Source of the DNA: Acidobacteriota bacterium
GTDB taxonomy: Bacteria; Acidobacteriota; Blastocatellia; Pyrinomonadales; Pyrinomonadaceae
NCBI GenBank assembly: GCA_025463125.1
Contig: JAOAPX010000090.1
Location: 1-64,000, forward strand
Direction of reading: 5' to 3'
Length of the DNA stretch: 64,000 bases
Position numbers and translations under genes: made by a program. This document shows, one piece after another, positions 24,572-32,577 of the stretch (position 1 is the stretch's first letter; each line of letters starts with the position of its first letter). The notes below the pieces were generated by a model. It had not been told where the DNA came from, did not search any database, and worked only from the letters and a program-made list of their open reading frames with translations.

Positions 24572-25471
24572 ATGAAATTAAATTATAACGAAGAAATTTC
24601 CGACGCTCTCGAAAACTCAAAACCGATCGTTGCTCTCGAATCAACCGTTATCGCACACGGCTTGCCGTATCCGAAAAACCTCGAAACCGCTTTTAATCTG
24701 GAAAAAATCGTGCGTGAAAACGGCGCCGTGCCCGCGACGATAGCGGTTTTCGACGGCGAATTTCACGTCGGTCTGAATCGAAATCAAATCGAACGGCTCG
24801 CGACGGAAAAAAATATCCGCAAAATTTCGCGGCGTGATTTGCCCGTCGCCGCCGGCAGAAAGTTAAATTGCGCGACGACCGTTGCCACGACCACTTTTAT
24901 CGCGCATAAAGCCGGAATCAAGGTTTTTGCCACGGGCGGAATCGGCGGCGTTCACCGCGGCTGCGCGCAGGACGTTTCGGCGGATTTGCCGGAGCTCGCG
25001 CAGACGCCGATGACGATCGTTTGTTCGGGCGCGAAAATGGTTTTGGATTTGCCGGCGACGCGCGAATGGCTGGAAACTTTCGGCGTCACGATTCTCGGTT
25101 GGCAATGCGACGAGCTGCCCGGGTTTTATTCGCGCCGAAGCGGGCTTTTCGTTGATGAAAACATTGCGACGGTTCAGCAGGCGGCGGAAATTATTCACGC
25201 TCGCGACCGTTTAAATTTACGGAATTCGATTCTTTTAACCGTTCCGGTTCCGGTTAAAGACGAAATCGACTTCGATGAACTGGAAAACATTCTGGCTGAA
25301 GCGCTCGCGCTCGCCGATGAGCTAAACGTTTCGGGCAAAGAAATAACGCCGTTTTTGCTGACGCAAATGGCTGAAAAAAGCGGCGGGAAAACCTTGGCGG
25401 CAAATATCTCCCTGCTTGAAAACAATGCGAAAATCGCCGCTCAGGTTGCGGTTCAGCTAAACGAAAAATAA
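24572..25471 (+). CDS. psuG: Pseudouridine-5'-phosphate glycosidase
   Basis: PsuG splits pseudouridine 5'-phosphate into uracil and ribose 5-phosphate. Diagnostic segments are 'ALESTVIAHGLPYP', 'FATGGIGGVHRG' and 'DVSADLPELAQTP', with a late 'TPFLLTQMAEKSGG'. The length of 299 is normal. The usual partner, pseudouridine kinase PsuK, is not seen nearby. It shares a hairpin terminator with the convergent SH3-domain gene. Confidence 0.93.
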   Translation: MKLNYNEEISDALENSKPIVALESTVIAHGLPYPKNLETAFNLEKIVRENGAVPATIAVFDGEFHVGLNRNQIERLATEKNIRKISRRDLPVAAGRKLNCATTVATTTFIAHKAGIKVFATGGIGGVHRGCAQDVSADLPELAQTPMTIVCSGAKMVLDLPATREWLETFGVTILGWQCDELPGFYSRRSGLFVDENIATVQQAAEIIHARDRLNLRNSILLTVPVPVKDEIDFDELENILAEALALADELNVSGKEITPFLLTQMAEKSGGKTLAANISLLENNAKIAAQVAVQLNEK

Positions 25472-25509
25472 CCGCAAAAAATACAAAATACAAAATACAA
25501 AACACGCGC

Positions 25510-25592
25510 GAAATAAAAAGCCGCGAATTACACAAGTTAATACGAATTGTTTTTAGCGCAATGCTCGTTTATTTTGTTTAACTCGCGGCTTT
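25510..25592. terminator. Bidirectional terminator between convergent psuG and SH3-domain gene
   Basis: Arms aaagccgcga and tcgcggcttt enclose about 56 nt. On the minus strand the hairpin is followed by TTTTTATTTCG, which serves the SH3-domain gene; on the plus strand the tail is weaker. Confidence 0.6.
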
Positions 25593-25609
25593 AAGCTTTA
25601 TGCCGAAGT

Positions 25610-26380
25610 TTATTTCGCATCTCGCTTTTCGAGTTTTTCTTTCAAAGAATCCAATCTTTTCCGCGCTTCGGCTGCTTCGGTCGATTTCGGGTATTTCGCC
25701 GTTATTTCGCGCCAGCTCGCGCCTTCGTAATGATAATTTTTTGTATTTGAATTAAAAAGAAAAACGATGCCGAGCTTGCGATAACGGTCGAGACTGACGA
25801 AGTTAAGATAAAAACTGTGGAGCGGCGCGCCGGATGCCGCCATTTCACGCCGCTGCAGACGCCGCGTCGCATCTCTCGACAATCGCAAAGCCGTTTCTTC
25901 CGCTAAATCTCCGAAAAGCAGCAAAATCGCCGGGCGCAGAAGCGAATCCGGGTATATTTCAAGAAAGCCGGCGGCAATTTCCAATTGATCGAAACCGCTC
26001 GAAGCCTGCACGAGCCGCGCGAGTCTTTGATCGTCGCCGCGGCGAAACTTTCCGAAAACCGCTTCCGACTGCACCCAGCCGGAGTTTTTCGGCGGAGCGG
26101 AAACGCGGAAAAACAGAACGCCGTCGGCTTCTCTTTCGTCGATAATCCGCACTTTGCGCCCGCGCCGCATTCGCTGAATCGAATCGGCGAAAAGGCTCGG
26201 TCGAGCGCGCAGAACGGCTAAGCTCTCGTCGATAACGACGCCGGCAGATCCGATCGTTTCGGATGGCTGGGATTTCGGCGTGAATTTTGCTTTCGGCGCG
26301 AGTTTTCGTTTTTGCGCTTCTGCCGCGAAAGTGAAAAGAAAAAGAGTAAACAAAAAAAACAGAGAAAGTGAGAGTTTCAT
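25610..26380 (-). CDS. Exported SH3-like domain protein
   Basis: The 256-residue protein has a signal peptide ('LSLFFLFTLFLFTFAAEAQ'), a bacterial SH3-like domain (about 45-110: 'VLRARPSLFADSIQRMRRG', 'SGWVQSEAVFG') and a helical C-terminal half that ends in a TPR-like 'EITAKYPKSTEAAEARKRL'. Bacterial SH3 domains often bind cell-wall peptides. The ORF track starts at 26455, but 'cgagg' lies 6 nt before the ATG at 26380 and the signal peptide begins there, so I use that start. Function beyond envelope location is not known. Confidence 0.75.
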   Translation of the reverse strand: MKLSLSLFFLFTLFLFTFAAEAQKRKLAPKAKFTPKSQPSETIGSAGVVIDESLAVLRARPSLFADSIQRMRRGRKVRIIDEREADGVLFFRVSAPPKNSGWVQSEAVFGKFRRGDDQRLARLVQASSGFDQLEIAAGFLEIYPDSLLRPAILLLFGDLAEETALRLSRDATRRLQRREMAASGAPLHSFYLNFVSLDRYRKLGIVFLFNSNTKNYHYEGASWREITAKYPKSTEAAEARKRLDSLKEKLEKRDAK

Positions 26381-26491
26381 ATTTTCCTCGTGTAAATTGA
26401 ATGTGAGAATTATTTTCAAATAACTTACTATTAAAACCTCAATATTACAAAGCATTTTTTGCCGCTTGTTTCATTCAGCAAAACGGCGCAT

Positions 26492-26531
26492 AAAAAAACT
26501 GCAGCGCAACAAATCAGCGACTGCAGTTTTT
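26492..26531 (-). terminator. Rho-independent terminator after the exported hypothetical gene
   Basis: On the minus strand an 11-bp stem (aaaaactgcag / ctgcagttttt) with a 16-nt loop ends in a run of seven T residues, about 20 nt after the stop at 26551. Confidence 0.85.
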
Positions 26532-26550
26532 CAGATCGTAGTTTTTTTTA

Positions 26551-27258
26551 TTAAAAAGCCGTTGCGGCGGAATCCGCCGTTTGGATCGAAAGCATAAACC
26601 GGCGCAATTCGTTTTTAACAAAACGATATTCGGCGTTGTAAGAAGTGAAAACCGGCTGCGCGTTATTTCCGGCAGGCGAAGATTTCGCGGACGTTTCCTG
26701 AAGCTTAATTTTTTGCGTTTCGCCGAGATTGGCATTGTCAAAACGGTACCGCAGGATTCTCGTTTTGCCGTCTGATTCATCTTTGTCGGGCGCGCCTTTC
26801 TTTTTGATTATTTCTTTCGGTCCGGTCATATTCGCCGCGCCGAAAAGCATCGAAGTCGCGGACGGGCGCGTTCCTAAAAAGAACGGCGATTCCGTTTCAA
26901 AATAACTTTTATCTTTTAATTGATAATGCCTGTTTTGATAAGATTTGCCGACGGCAAAAACTTCTATGGCGACAATTAAAAAAGGGCGTTCTTTTGAATA
27001 AGCCGTGACGGTCATCACCTGGTTGCCGTATTCGTTGTAAAACATATATTTCGGCTGGCTGCTTTCGTTCTCGAAACGCGGCGAATAGTTTTGCAGTAAT
27101 TGTTTGGCGGCTTCTTCATCGCCGCCGAGACGAAAACCGCTGACCGTTAATTCCGGCACGGGACGCGCAGTTTGCGCCGATGCGGAAAAATTCGAAACGT
27201 TTGTAAAAATAAAAAATGCCAATAGATAAAAGGCGGATTTTGAAACGATGTTTTTCAT
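26551..27258 (-). CDS. Exported protein of unknown function
   Basis: This 235-residue protein has a signal peptide ending near 'SASAQTA'. The mature part alternates short strands and turns ('QVMTVTAYSKERPFLIVAIE') and ends with 'EYRFVKNELRRFMLSIQTAD'. The segment 'SMLFGAANMTGPKEIIKKKG' is the most distinctive. No family, catalytic motif or repeat is recognised. It is monocistronic with its own terminator and lies upstream of ruvC only by chance of order. Confidence 0.6.
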   Translation of the reverse strand: MKNIVSKSAFYLLAFFIFTNVSNFSASAQTARPVPELTVSGFRLGGDEEAAKQLLQNYSPRFENESSQPKYMFYNEYGNQVMTVTAYSKERPFLIVAIEVFAVGKSYQNRHYQLKDKSYFETESPFFLGTRPSATSMLFGAANMTGPKEIIKKKGAPDKDESDGKTRILRYRFDNANLGETQKIKLQETSAKSSPAGNNAQPVFTSYNAEYRFVKNELRRFMLSIQTADSAATAF

Positions 27259-27466
27259 ATGTAAAACCGGGAAGATTAAATTAACCGATGAATTTGTAGA
27301 AATGTAAAAGTATTGAAGGCGTGAATCTCTTGTCTTAAGAGCTCGTTATCTATTGTAGCAAAGCGGAGAGAAATTTTTCAACCGGAGTGTTTAAACTGTT
27401 TTATGTGTTTTAACAATTTCTAACAAATCTTTTTTGTTAATCGTTTAGCGCCGGCGCAGAACTTAA

Positions 27467-27976
27467 TTAACGCGCTTTTAATTTCGCATTATTAATTCTA
27501 TTTTGGAAACCGGCATGATGAAAATGACAAATCGCGATTGCCAGCGCGTCAGCGGCGTCGTGTGGCTGCGGAACGGTTTTCATACGCAAAAGCAGGCGCA
27601 CCATTTCCTGCACCTGATGTTTTTCGGCGTTGCCGTAACCGACGACCGTTTGTTTTATCAAACGCGGGCTGTACTCGCCGATTTCCAGCGCGGATTTTTC
27701 GCCTAAAAGCAAAACGACGCCGCGCACTTGTCCGAGCTTTAAGGCGACTTTAACGTTTACGGCGTAAAAGGCTTCTTCGACCGAGATCGCGTCGGGCTTA
27801 AATTTTTCGATTACTGCTTCGACGCCTTCATAGATTTTCAGCAAACGCCTCGGAAAGCTTTCACGCGCGCTCGATTTTACGGTTCCGTAATCAACCAGAG
27901 AATATTTCAGCCCGCTTCCCTCGACAACGCCCCAGCCGAGCGTTTCGCTGCCCGGATCAATGCCCAAAACACGCAT
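27467..27976 (-). CDS. ruvC: Crossover junction endodeoxyribonuclease RuvC
   Basis: RuvC resolves Holliday junctions as a dimer with RuvAB. Catalytic acids are Asp7 in 'VLGIDPGS', Glu in 'AISVEEAFYAVN' (67/68), and the late Asp pair in 'PQPHDAADALAIAICH'. The substrate-binding segment 'KQTVVGYGNAEKHQVQEMV' is intact. Length (169) is normal. ruvA and ruvB are not adjacent. Confidence 0.95.
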   Translation of the reverse strand: MRVLGIDPGSETLGWGVVEGSGLKYSLVDYGTVKSSARESFPRRLLKIYEGVEAVIEKFKPDAISVEEAFYAVNVKVALKLGQVRGVVLLLGEKSALEIGEYSPRLIKQTVVGYGNAEKHQVQEMVRLLLRMKTVPQPHDAADALAIAICHFHHAGFQNRINNAKLKAR

Positions 27977-28130
27977 TATTTACACCATTTCCACACTATA
28001 AAATTGACTTGAATCAGCCTCAAAGATAACCTATATTTTTTACTTAAATTAAGCAAGTTTTCGTTTTTGATTGTAATTCCCCGTAACAATAAACTATCTT
28101 ATTAGTGTCAATTAACCGACATACACCGAA

Positions 28131-29048
28131 ATGAACACTCAAACAACAGACTGCAATTTGAAAGAATCGGTACACACGTTGCTTGCTGAAATTGTCGATT
28201 ACGCGGGGCTTTTTCCGCCTTCACAAATTTCGATGGCGGAAGCAGTCAGCAATTACGCCGCTTATAAAAAAAGCAATCATAAATGGATGCTCGGTCGTTT
28301 TGTCGTCGCCGTTGCGCGGCTCGATGAATTTATCGAGCAGGCAGACAAATATCTGGCGGGCGGTGAAGAAAACGTCTGGCGTTTAAGCGTTCTGGCGGGC
28401 GAAGACGTTTACGACAGCGTTCGCCGCGTCGATAGATTTAACGCGCAAAACTCTTCGCGCGTGTTGTGCGACGCGCTCGAAGTAAAGGTTACGACCGTTT
28501 CCGAAATTGAAAACACGGTCAGCATTCTGCCCCCGTCCCTGACGACTTATTTTGAAATCACGCCCGACCGGATGTTGGCTGAAACGGTTTCGACGCTGGC
28601 GATTCTCGGTCAGCGCGCTAAAATCCGCACGGGCGGTTTAACGGCTGACGCTTTTCCTTCGAGCTCCGAAGTAATCAGGTTTATTCGCACGTGTCTTGCG
28701 GCAAACGTCCCTTTCAAAGCAACCGCCGGACTTCATCACCCGCTCCGGTGCTTCAAACCGCTGACTTATGCGCCGGATGCGCCCTCGGGCGTGATGCACG
28801 GCTTTCTGAATTTGTTTTTAGCGACGGGTTTCGCGCGCCAGGGATTTCGAACGAATATTCTCGAAGGATTGCTCGAAGACGAATTTCCCGAAAGCTTCGA
28901 GTTTTTTGATAGCGCCGTCACGTGGCATCGCGATTATATTTTGACGGTTCAGCAAATCGCTTTGATGCGGCGGCGCAACATAATTTCTTTCGGTTCATGT
29001 TCGTTTGAAGAACCGATCGCGGATTTGCGGGAAATGGGAATTTTATAA
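28131..29048 (+). CDS. Conserved-looking hypothetical protein upstream of fumarylacetoacetase
   Basis: The 305-residue soluble protein has no signal peptide. Its C-terminal half carries a motif-rich block, 'KIRTGGLTADAFPSSSEVI' followed by 'PFKATAGLHHPLR', with charged and His residues typical of a TIM-barrel active-site face. The N-terminus 'DYAGLFPPSQISMAEAV' is also distinctive. I do not recognise a named family. It is 117 nt upstream of fahA in the same direction, so a role linked to aromatic amino-acid breakdown is possible but inferred from position only. Confidence 0.65.
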   Translation: MNTQTTDCNLKESVHTLLAEIVDYAGLFPPSQISMAEAVSNYAAYKKSNHKWMLGRFVVAVARLDEFIEQADKYLAGGEENVWRLSVLAGEDVYDSVRRVDRFNAQNSSRVLCDALEVKVTTVSEIENTVSILPPSLTTYFEITPDRMLAETVSTLAILGQRAKIRTGGLTADAFPSSSEVIRFIRTCLAANVPFKATAGLHHPLRCFKPLTYAPDAPSGVMHGFLNLFLATGFARQGFRTNILEGLLEDEFPESFEFFDSAVTWHRDYILTVQQIALMRRRNIISFGSCSFEEPIADLREMGIL

Positions 29049-29165
29049 AATTAAAACAAGGGGATTCATCCTTCAATCGAGCAATCGAGGCGATTTCGCA
29101 GGCGAAAAGTTAAAAGTTGAAAAATAAAAGTTGAAAAAGTTATACGTTGAAGGATAAAGAGATTA

Positions 29166-30491
29166 ATGATTGAAATAAATGAAACGCACGATCAAAATTT
29201 AAAAAGCTGGATTGAATCGGCAAACGCGCCCGGTACGGATTTTCCGATTCAGAATTTGCCGTTTTGCGTTTTTACGCGAGCCTGCACGTATGAAAACGTT
29301 CGGATCGGCGTCGCCGTCGGCAATTTCGTACTCGACGTTTACGCCTGTTACGAATCGTGTCTGTTTGACGACGAATCTTTCGCCATTGCCGTTACCGCCG
29401 ACAATTATTGCCTGGATCATTCGGTGATGCGTAAAAACACGAGCGTGCAAAGCGCTTTTCGTCGCCGTTTAAGCGAAATACTGTCGGAAAAAGCCGACGA
29501 AAACACGAGAAAAAGCGTGCAGCGAAATTTGATCCCGATCGAGGAAGCGCAGTTTTATCTGCCGGCGCACATCGGCGATTACACGGATTTTTACAGCTCG
29601 ATTTTCCACGCGACAAACGTCGGCTCGATGTTTCGCCCGGACGCTCCGCTGCTTCCAAATTATAAATACGTTCCGATCGGTTATCACGGGCGAGCGTCTT
29701 CGATCGTCGTTTCCGGAACGGAAATCACGCGCCCGAAAGGACAAAACCGAACGAATCCGGACGCCGCGCCCGAATTCGTTCCGTGCAGAAATCTCGACTA
29801 CGAAATGGAAGTCGGTTTTTTCGTCGGCAAAGGCAATGAATTAGGCGAAACGATTTCGATCGAAGAAGCGGAAGATCATATTTTCGGTTTGTGTCTCGTC
29901 AACGATTGGTCCGCGCGCGACATACAAGCCTGGGAATACCAGCCGCTCGGACCGTTTCTCGCCAAAAATTTCGCCACATCCGTTTCGCCGTTTGTCGTGA
30001 CGATGGAAGCGCTCGCGCCGTTTCGCGCAAGCGCCTTTAAACGACCGGAAGGCGATCCGCAGCCGCTCGAATATCTCTACTCGGAGCAAAACGAAAAAGC
30101 GGGCGGTTTCGACATCAATCTCGAAGTTTATCTGCAAACGCAAAAGATGCGCGAAGAAAACGCCGAGCCGTTTCTGCTTTCGCGCTCGAATATGAAGGAT
30201 TTATACTGGACGATAGCGCAGATGCTGACGCACCACGCCTCGAACGGCTGCAACTTGCAAACCGGCGATTTGATAGCAACCGGCACGGTTTCCGGCGAGT
30301 CTAAAGAAGAAAGAGGTTGTTTGCTGGAATTAACCTGGCGCGGAAAAGAGCCGCTTCAATTGCCGAACGGCGAAACGCGCAGATTTTTAGAAGACGGCGA
30401 CGAAATTATCATGAAAGGCTTTTGCGAGCGCGAAGGCTTCCGGCGCATCGGTTTCGGCGAATGTCGCGGCGTAATTGCGGCAGCCGAATAG
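29166..30491 (+). CDS. fahA: Fumarylacetoacetase
   Basis: This enzyme hydrolyses fumarylacetoacetate to fumarate and acetoacetate, the last step of tyrosine/homogentisate breakdown. Key segments are 'DYTDFYSSIFHATNVG' (active-site His), 'VPIGYHGRASSIVVSG', the metal-binding 'LDYEMEVGFFVG', and 'CLVNDWSARDIQAWEYQPLG' with 'FLAKNFATSVSP'. The 441-residue length matches the family. hmgA and hppD are not visible in the window. The 117-nt spacer before it contains short AT-rich aaaagttgaa repeats and no clear terminator, so it may be co-transcribed with the upstream hypothetical gene. Confidence 0.95.
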   Translation: MIEINETHDQNLKSWIESANAPGTDFPIQNLPFCVFTRACTYENVRIGVAVGNFVLDVYACYESCLFDDESFAIAVTADNYCLDHSVMRKNTSVQSAFRRRLSEILSEKADENTRKSVQRNLIPIEEAQFYLPAHIGDYTDFYSSIFHATNVGSMFRPDAPLLPNYKYVPIGYHGRASSIVVSGTEITRPKGQNRTNPDAAPEFVPCRNLDYEMEVGFFVGKGNELGETISIEEAEDHIFGLCLVNDWSARDIQAWEYQPLGPFLAKNFATSVSPFVVTMEALAPFRASAFKRPEGDPQPLEYLYSEQNEKAGGFDINLEVYLQTQKMREENAEPFLLSRSNMKDLYWTIAQMLTHHASNGCNLQTGDLIATGTVSGESKEERGCLLELTWRGKEPLQLPNGETRRFLEDGDEIIMKGFCEREGFRRIGFGECRGVIAAAE

Positions 30492-30525
30492 TTATAAATA
30501 TTTTCAAACAATTAGAAATAATTTC

Positions 30526-30600
30526 AAACAGGATAAATAGACAAAGAAGGATGGAAATTTGATTTCATCCTGCGCGGGCTGTCTGTCCTGTTTGATTTTT
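30526..30600 (+). terminator. Palindromic element / likely terminator between fahA and purF
   Basis: Outer arms aaacagga and tcctgttt enclose a second imperfect stem (aaggatggaaat / atttcatcct), and the structure is followed by gattttt. It can act as a terminator for fahA. Its look, nested imperfect palindromes built from ggat and atcc words, resembles the other dispersed intergenic elements in this window. Confidence 0.55.
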
Positions 30601-30619
30601 ATATGGCAAAATAAGGGTA

Positions 30620-32017
30620 ATGGATTTTACTTTCGACAAATTTCATGAAGAATGCGGAATATTCGGCATTTTCGGACATTCCGAAGCTTCAACACTAACG
30701 CAGCTCGGACTTTTCGCTTTGCAGCATCGAGGGCAGGAAGCCTGCGGCATTGTTTCGAGCGACGGCACGGATCTGCACCAGTTTCGCTCGATGGGCTTGG
30801 TCGCGGATGTTTTGACCAAAGACGTTTTAAGAACGCTGAACGGCACGAGCGCCATCGGTCACACTAGATATGCGACCGCCGGGAAAAATACGATCAAAGA
30901 AGTTCAGCCTTTTTCCGTAACCTGCCAGCACGGTCAAATCGCCGTCTGCCATAACGGCAATCTGCCGTATGCCGCGCAAAAACGCGATGAGCTGGAAAGA
31001 AGCGGCGCGATTTTTTCTTCGACGTCGGATACGGAAACGCTTCTGCACGGCATCGCGCGCACCGAAGCCGGTAACGCCATCGAAGCGATTGCCGACGTTT
31101 TACAGGATACCGAAGGCGCTTTTTCGCTTTTGTTTTTAACGCCCGACACTTTGATCGCCGTGCGCGACCCGCGCGGTTTTCGACCGCTGAATTTAGGAAA
31201 ATTAAAAGACGCGTGGTGCGTCGCTTCGGAAACCTGCGCGTTCGATTTGATTGATGCCGAATACGTTCGCGAAGTCGAACCGGGCGAAATGCTTGTGATC
31301 GACAAAAACGGCGTGCAGTCGTCATTTCCGTTTAAGCAGAAACCGAAATCGGTGTGCGCTTTCGAACACGTTTATTTTTCGCGTCCGGATTCGATAATCT
31401 ACGGGCGTTCGGTCAATGAATCGAGACACCGGATGGGCAAGCGGCTCGCCGTCGAGCATCCGGTCGATGCCGACCTGATCGTTCCGGTTCCGGATTCGGG
31501 CGTAGCGGCGGCAATCGGATACGCGGCGCAGTCGGGCATTAATTTCCGGCAGGCGATTATTCGAAATCATTACGTCGGGCGCACTTTTATCGAACCGAGC
31601 CAATCGATTCGCTCGTTCGGCGTACGCTTGAAACTTAACCCGATACGTGATTTGATCAACGGCAGGCGCGTGGTCCTGGTTGACGATTCGCTTGTTCGCG
31701 GAACGACTTCGAAAAAAATAGTTCAGATGGTCCGCGAAGCCGGGGCAAAGGAAGTTCATATGAGAATTTCGTGTCCGCCGACGGTTTCGCCTTGTTATTA
31801 CGGTGTCGATACGCCGCGCAAAGCCGATCTGATAGCCGCGCAAATGTCGGTCGATGAAGTTTGCCGCCACATCGAAGCCGATTCACTCGGGTATCTGTCG
31901 CTTGAAGGGATGCTCGAAGCGGTTAATATTAGTGAAACTTCAGCCTGCGTCGCCTGCTGGAGCGGAAATTATCCTACGCCGGTTGCAGGCGGAGAGCCGA
32001 CTATTGATAATGGTTAA
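30620..32017 (+). CDS. purF: Amidophosphoribosyltransferase
   Basis: PurF makes phosphoribosylamine from PRPP and glutamine, the first committed step of purine synthesis. After an 11-residue propeptide, Cys12 ('EECGIFGIFGH') should become the N-terminal glutaminase nucleophile. The PRPP loop is 'VVLVDDSLVRGTTSKKIVQM'. Cysteines at 'KSVCAFEHVYFSRPDS' and 'SACVACWSGNYP' match the 4Fe-4S ligand pattern of the Bacillus-type enzyme, which suggests an oxygen-sensitive cluster form. Length is 465. It is followed after 69 nt by the rhodanese lipoprotein gene on the same strand. Confidence 0.96.
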   Translation: MDFTFDKFHEECGIFGIFGHSEASTLTQLGLFALQHRGQEACGIVSSDGTDLHQFRSMGLVADVLTKDVLRTLNGTSAIGHTRYATAGKNTIKEVQPFSVTCQHGQIAVCHNGNLPYAAQKRDELERSGAIFSSTSDTETLLHGIARTEAGNAIEAIADVLQDTEGAFSLLFLTPDTLIAVRDPRGFRPLNLGKLKDAWCVASETCAFDLIDAEYVREVEPGEMLVIDKNGVQSSFPFKQKPKSVCAFEHVYFSRPDSIIYGRSVNESRHRMGKRLAVEHPVDADLIVPVPDSGVAAAIGYAAQSGINFRQAIIRNHYVGRTFIEPSQSIRSFGVRLKLNPIRDLINGRRVVLVDDSLVRGTTSKKIVQMVREAGAKEVHMRISCPPTVSPCYYGVDTPRKADLIAAQMSVDEVCRHIEADSLGYLSLEGMLEAVNISETSACVACWSGNYPTPVAGGEPTIDNG

Positions 32018-32086
32018 GAATTACAGCCGGCAGTCAGCAGGAAAGCTGCCCGCTTTCAAGTTACCAATAAATTCTGGAGGTTATAA

Positions 32087-32575
32087 ATGCGATATTTTTT
32101 ATCAACGATTGTCGCCCTGGCGTTCGGCTTGAGTTTTTTAACGTCATGTCAGAACGCGGCGGCACCTGTCAAAGTCGAACAGGCTAAGACAAACACAAAC
32201 AATTCGGCTACCGCTTCGAAAACCGATGAACACGGACACCCGGACGGAGCGCCGCGCATTACTTTGGCGGAAGCCAAAAAAGATTTTGATGCGGGCAACG
32301 CGGTCTTTATCGATACGCGCGCCGAAGCGGCTTTCAAACAAGAACGCATCAAAGGCGCGATAAACATTTCGATGGAATCTTTCGAAGCGAAATATAAGGA
32401 TATTCCCGCAGGCAAGAAAATAATTGCCTATTGCTCCTGACCGAACGAACATACAAGCGCCGGTCTGGTTGCTAAAATGAAAGAAAAAGGAATTACAAAC
32501 GCTTATGCTTTGGTCGGCGGAACGAATGCCTGGAAAACGGCTGGTTACCCGATGGACAAAGGCGAACAAAAATAA
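32087..32575 (+). CDS. Rhodanese-like lipoprotein with in-frame UGA, candidate selenoprotein
   Basis: The ORF track ends this gene at 32440, but the frame continues in perfect rhodanese style through a TGA codon to a TAA at 32573-32575, giving 162 residues with the UGA as residue 118. The N-terminus is a lipoprotein signal with lipobox 'LTSC'. The rhodanese domain runs from 'VFIDTRAEAAFKQERIKGAI' to the active-site loop 'IIAYCS-U-PNEHTSAGLV' and 'ALVGGTNAWKTAGYP'. Family members carry CxCPxE at this loop, so the UGA replaces a Cys. A hairpin with a GGUCU loop starts 9 nt after the UGA. UGA works as a normal stop elsewhere in the window (for example the prenyltransferase at 45258). I infer selenocysteine insertion; a sequencing error or a nonsense mutation of TGC/TGT is the alternative. 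A 'ggagg' site precedes the ATG. Confidence 0.78.
32450..32479 (+). promoter_or_regulatory. SECIS-like hairpin downstream of the rhodanese UGA
   Basis: From 32450 the RNA can pair cat/atg at the base, cross a symmetric 3x3 internal loop, pair agc/gct, a G-U pair, one bulged U, and cc/gg, and close a five-base apical loop ggtct (32462-32466). The loop begins 21 nt after the UGA, inside the 16-37 nt range reported for bacterial SECIS elements, and GGUCU is the apical sequence of the E. coli fdhF SECIS. The stem is short and contains weak pairs, so it needs a comparative check. Confidence 0.6.
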
Positions 32576-32577
32576 AG

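Noticed and set aside
32087-32440. Rhodanese gene ending at the TGA as a 117-residue protein
   Set aside because: The downstream 44 codons continue the same rhodanese fold with a proper TAA; ending at the TGA would leave half an active-site loop.
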